Source of the DNA: an uncultured Porphyromonadaceae bacterium
Lineage (GTDB): Bacteria; Bacteroidota; Bacteroidia; Bacteroidales; Muribaculaceae
Assembly: GCA_902470475.1 (NCBI GenBank)
Contig: CABRGT010000046.1
Span: 1 to 15,240 of the forward strand
Direction of reading: 5' to 3'
DNA: 15,240 bases
The position numbers and the translations under genes were made by a program. The notes under the pieces are model-generated. The model was not told the DNA's origin. It saw only the letters and a program-made list of their open reading frames with translations, and made no database searches. The number at the start of each line of letters is the position of its first letter. Within the stretch, counting starts at the first letter, position 1. Of this stretch, positions 13,391 to 15,240 are shown in pieces.

Positions 13391-15208
13391 ATGGAAATGC
13401 TTGATCCCGATTCGGCTTCTGTAAAGGCCGAAGAAACCACCCTCACGGCAGCCGCATCCGCCCAGACAGACGCCGCTGCCGAAGAAACCGAGAAAATGGC
13501 TACGGTCGGAGACCTCGATCCGGAGGAAGCCGCCGAAGATGAAATGACCGCCGCTGTCGAAGACGCTGAACCGGCCGAAATGACTCATGACCAGATCGTA
13601 GATGCATGCCGCGAAGTCGCCGACCGCGACGCCGCCGAGATATCGGCAGACGACGTACGCCGCATCCGCCAGCAGATCAACGCTTTCCTGAAAACCGAGC
13701 CCGAGGCCGAAGAGGAGCTGAAAAGCCTCTTCACCGCCATCCGCGACAAGAAAGCGGCCTACACCGCCGAACAGGAGGCCATCAAGGTCAGCAATCTTGA
13801 GCGCAAGCAGGCCATCATAGCCGAGATCATCGCCCTGGCCGAGGATACAGACAATGTCAACCGCACCTTCCCGCGCTACCGCGAGCTTCAGGAAGAATTC
13901 AACACAATAGGCGAGGTGCCGGCCACCGACGACACCGCCGTATGGAAGAAATTCCAGGACGCACGCGAACGCTACTCGGACAACCTCAAGATCAACAAGG
14001 AGCTGCGCGACTATGACTTCAAGAAGAATCTCGACAGCAAGCAGCTTCTGCTCGACGAAGCCGAGAGCCTGCTGACCGACGACGACATCATCACAGCCTA
14101 CCGCCGCCTGCAGGAGCTCCACAACAAATGGCGCCGCATCGGCCCGGTGGCAAAGGAATTCCGCGAGGAGATCTGGGACAAGTTCAAGACCGCATCGGCC
14201 GAGATCAACAAGCGCTATCAGGCCCACTTCGAAGCACGGAAGGCCCGCGAGGCCGAAAACGAGGCCGGAAAGACCGAACTGATCGCCCGCATCGAGGCCA
14301 TCGACCTGACGGCAATCAAATCGTTCAGCGCCTGGGACGAGGCCACCGCTCAGGTGATGGAGCTCCAGCAGAAATGGCGCACCTACGGCTTCGCGTCAAA
14401 GAAAATGAACAAGGCCCTCTTTGCCCGCTTCCGCGAGCTGTGCGACAAATTCTTCGCCGCCAAGGCCGAATACTTCCAGGCTACCCGCGAGGAGCTGGCC
14501 AACAACCTGACACGCAAGACCGCGCTGGCCGACCGCGCCGAGGCGCTGAAGGACAGCACCGACTGGAAAGCCGCCACCGACGAGTTCGTGGCCATGCAGA
14601 AAGAGTGGAAAACCATAGGCACGGTGGCAAAGAAATACAGCGACGCCGTGTGGAAACGGTTCCTCGCCGCCTGCGACCACTTCTTCGAGCAGAAGAAGAA
14701 GGCGACCTCCGGCGCACGCCGCGAAGAGAATGAAAACCTGAAGGCGAAGCGCGAGATAATCGCCGCCCTGGGCGAGATCTCCGCCGACACCCCGCGCGAG
14801 GAAGCCATCGAACGTATCCGCGAGCTCCAGGACCGCTGGAAAGAGATCGGTCACGTGCCTTTCCGCGACAAGGACAAGGTCTACGACGCCTACCGCCAGC
14901 AGCTCGACGCCGTGCGCGACCAGCTCAACCTGCGCCGCAGCCAGGCCCGCATGGAACGCTTCCAGCAGAATGTCAGCGCCATCGAGGGCGACGACAACAA
15001 GCTAATGCGCGAACGCGAGAAGCTGACCCGCGCCCTGGAGGCACGCCGACAGGAACTCCGCACCTTCGAGAACAATCTCGGCTTCCTGTCGTCCAAGAGC
15101 AAATCAGGCGACTCGATGCTCCGCGAGTTCGAACGCAAGGCCGACGCCCTGCGCGCCGACATCGCCGACCTTGAAGAAAAGATCAAGGTCGTCACATCCA
15201 AACTCTGA
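13391..15208 (+). CDS. DUF349 repeat protein
   Basis: A 605-residue, highly charged, mostly helical protein with no signal peptide or membrane helix, so cytoplasmic. The first 65 residues are an acidic, Ala/Glu-rich disordered segment. Five DUF349 repeats follow, recognisable by the spaced motif (L-Q-x-x-W-x-x-I-G-x-V): F170-NTIG, W247-RRIG, W329-RTYG, W406-KTIG and W483-KEIG, at a period of 77-82 residues. The first has Phe in place of Trp and the third has YG in place of IG. The last 90 residues (about 515-605) form a coiled coil. Function is not established for the family. The ATG at 13391 is chosen because the upstream ATG of the frame (13337) lies between the -33 and -7 boxes. The later part uses strongly preferred codons (CGC, GCC, AAG, GAG), suggesting high expression. 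Confidence 0.9.
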   Translation: MEMLDPDSASVKAEETTLTAAASAQTDAAAEETEKMATVGDLDPEEAAEDEMTAAVEDAEPAEMTHDQIVDACREVADRDAAEISADDVRRIRQQINAFLKTEPEAEEELKSLFTAIRDKKAAYTAEQEAIKVSNLERKQAIIAEIIALAEDTDNVNRTFPRYRELQEEFNTIGEVPATDDTAVWKKFQDARERYSDNLKINKELRDYDFKKNLDSKQLLLDEAESLLTDDDIITAYRRLQELHNKWRRIGPVAKEFREEIWDKFKTASAEINKRYQAHFEARKAREAENEAGKTELIARIEAIDLTAIKSFSAWDEATAQVMELQQKWRTYGFASKKMNKALFARFRELCDKFFAAKAEYFQATREELANNLTRKTALADRAEALKDSTDWKAATDEFVAMQKEWKTIGTVAKKYSDAVWKRFLAACDHFFEQKKKATSGARREENENLKAKREIIAALGEISADTPREEAIERIRELQDRWKEIGHVPFRDKDKVYDAYRQQLDAVRDQLNLRRSQARMERFQQNVSAIEGDDNKLMREREKLTRALEARRQELRTFENNLGFLSSKSKSGDSMLREFERKADALRADIADLEEKIKVVTSKL

Positions 15209-15240
15209 CACTCATCGACACTCACCGCCGCCGGCCCCGG

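Noticed and set aside
13262..14227. Minus-strand ORF of 321 codons over the DUF349 gene
   Set aside because: It looks membrane-like only because it is antisense to Glu/Lys/Ala-rich repeats. It also runs through both divergent promoters.

Overview
The window looks like the chromosome of a high-GC Bacteroidales, most probably a member of Muribaculaceae or a close relative. Several start regions carry the Bacteroidota housekeeping promoter (TTTG, 19 bases, TAnnTTTG) instead of -35/-10 boxes. The gene content is also typical of the phylum: a purD/pdxB cluster, a GlsA/GlsB-type acyltransferase pair, a TPR sensor with a C-terminal HTH, RpoN, and a DUF349 repeat protein. Genus-level placement is inference. 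I see no rRNA, tRNA, CRISPR array, insertion sequence or phage gene.

Layout. Bases 2-3973 are plus strand: the tail of an unidentified basic protein, purD, a polytopic membrane protein, pdxB (start overlaps the previous stop) and trxA, closed by a strong terminator at 3996-4047. Bases 4079-5866 are minus strand: an acyltransferase pair (glsA then glsB, 3 bases apart) likely to make glycine-type amino-acid lipids. From 6045 a compact plus-strand operon of four overlapping genes runs to 9597: a polytopic membrane protein of possible GT-C type, a family 2 glycosyltransferase, a shortened SDR/epimerase-like protein without its nucleotide-binding and catalytic motifs, and an NGPSL-motif (DUF115/MptE or GT42-like) protein. 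This looks like a small surface-glycan or lipid-glycan assembly unit. An AT-rich convergent gap (9598-9896) follows. Then come a minus-strand membrane-anchored TPR/HTH regulator (9897-11474), a 377-base intergenic region, and the divergent pair rpoN (minus) and DUF349 protein (plus).

The main new candidate is in the 377-base gap upstream of the regulator. A perfect TTTG-N19-TAATTTTG promoter at 11618-11648 reads away from any plus-strand gene into a 150-base stretch with a nested 5' hairpin, an A-rich linker with short GTTTAAGG-like repeats, and a 15-bp perfect terminator stem with a T tract. This is a well-delimited non-coding RNA gene candidate. A second, weaker candidate transcript with a 21-codon ORF lies in the convergent gap near 9774.

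Promoter positions also decide starts. At the putative glsA, the TPR regulator and the DUF349 gene, the longest reading frame begins upstream of or inside the promoter, so the downstream ATG is annotated. Several genes (6045, 11474, 13255, 5866) have the -7 box only 4-9 bases before ATG, which implies leaderless or nearly leaderless mRNAs.
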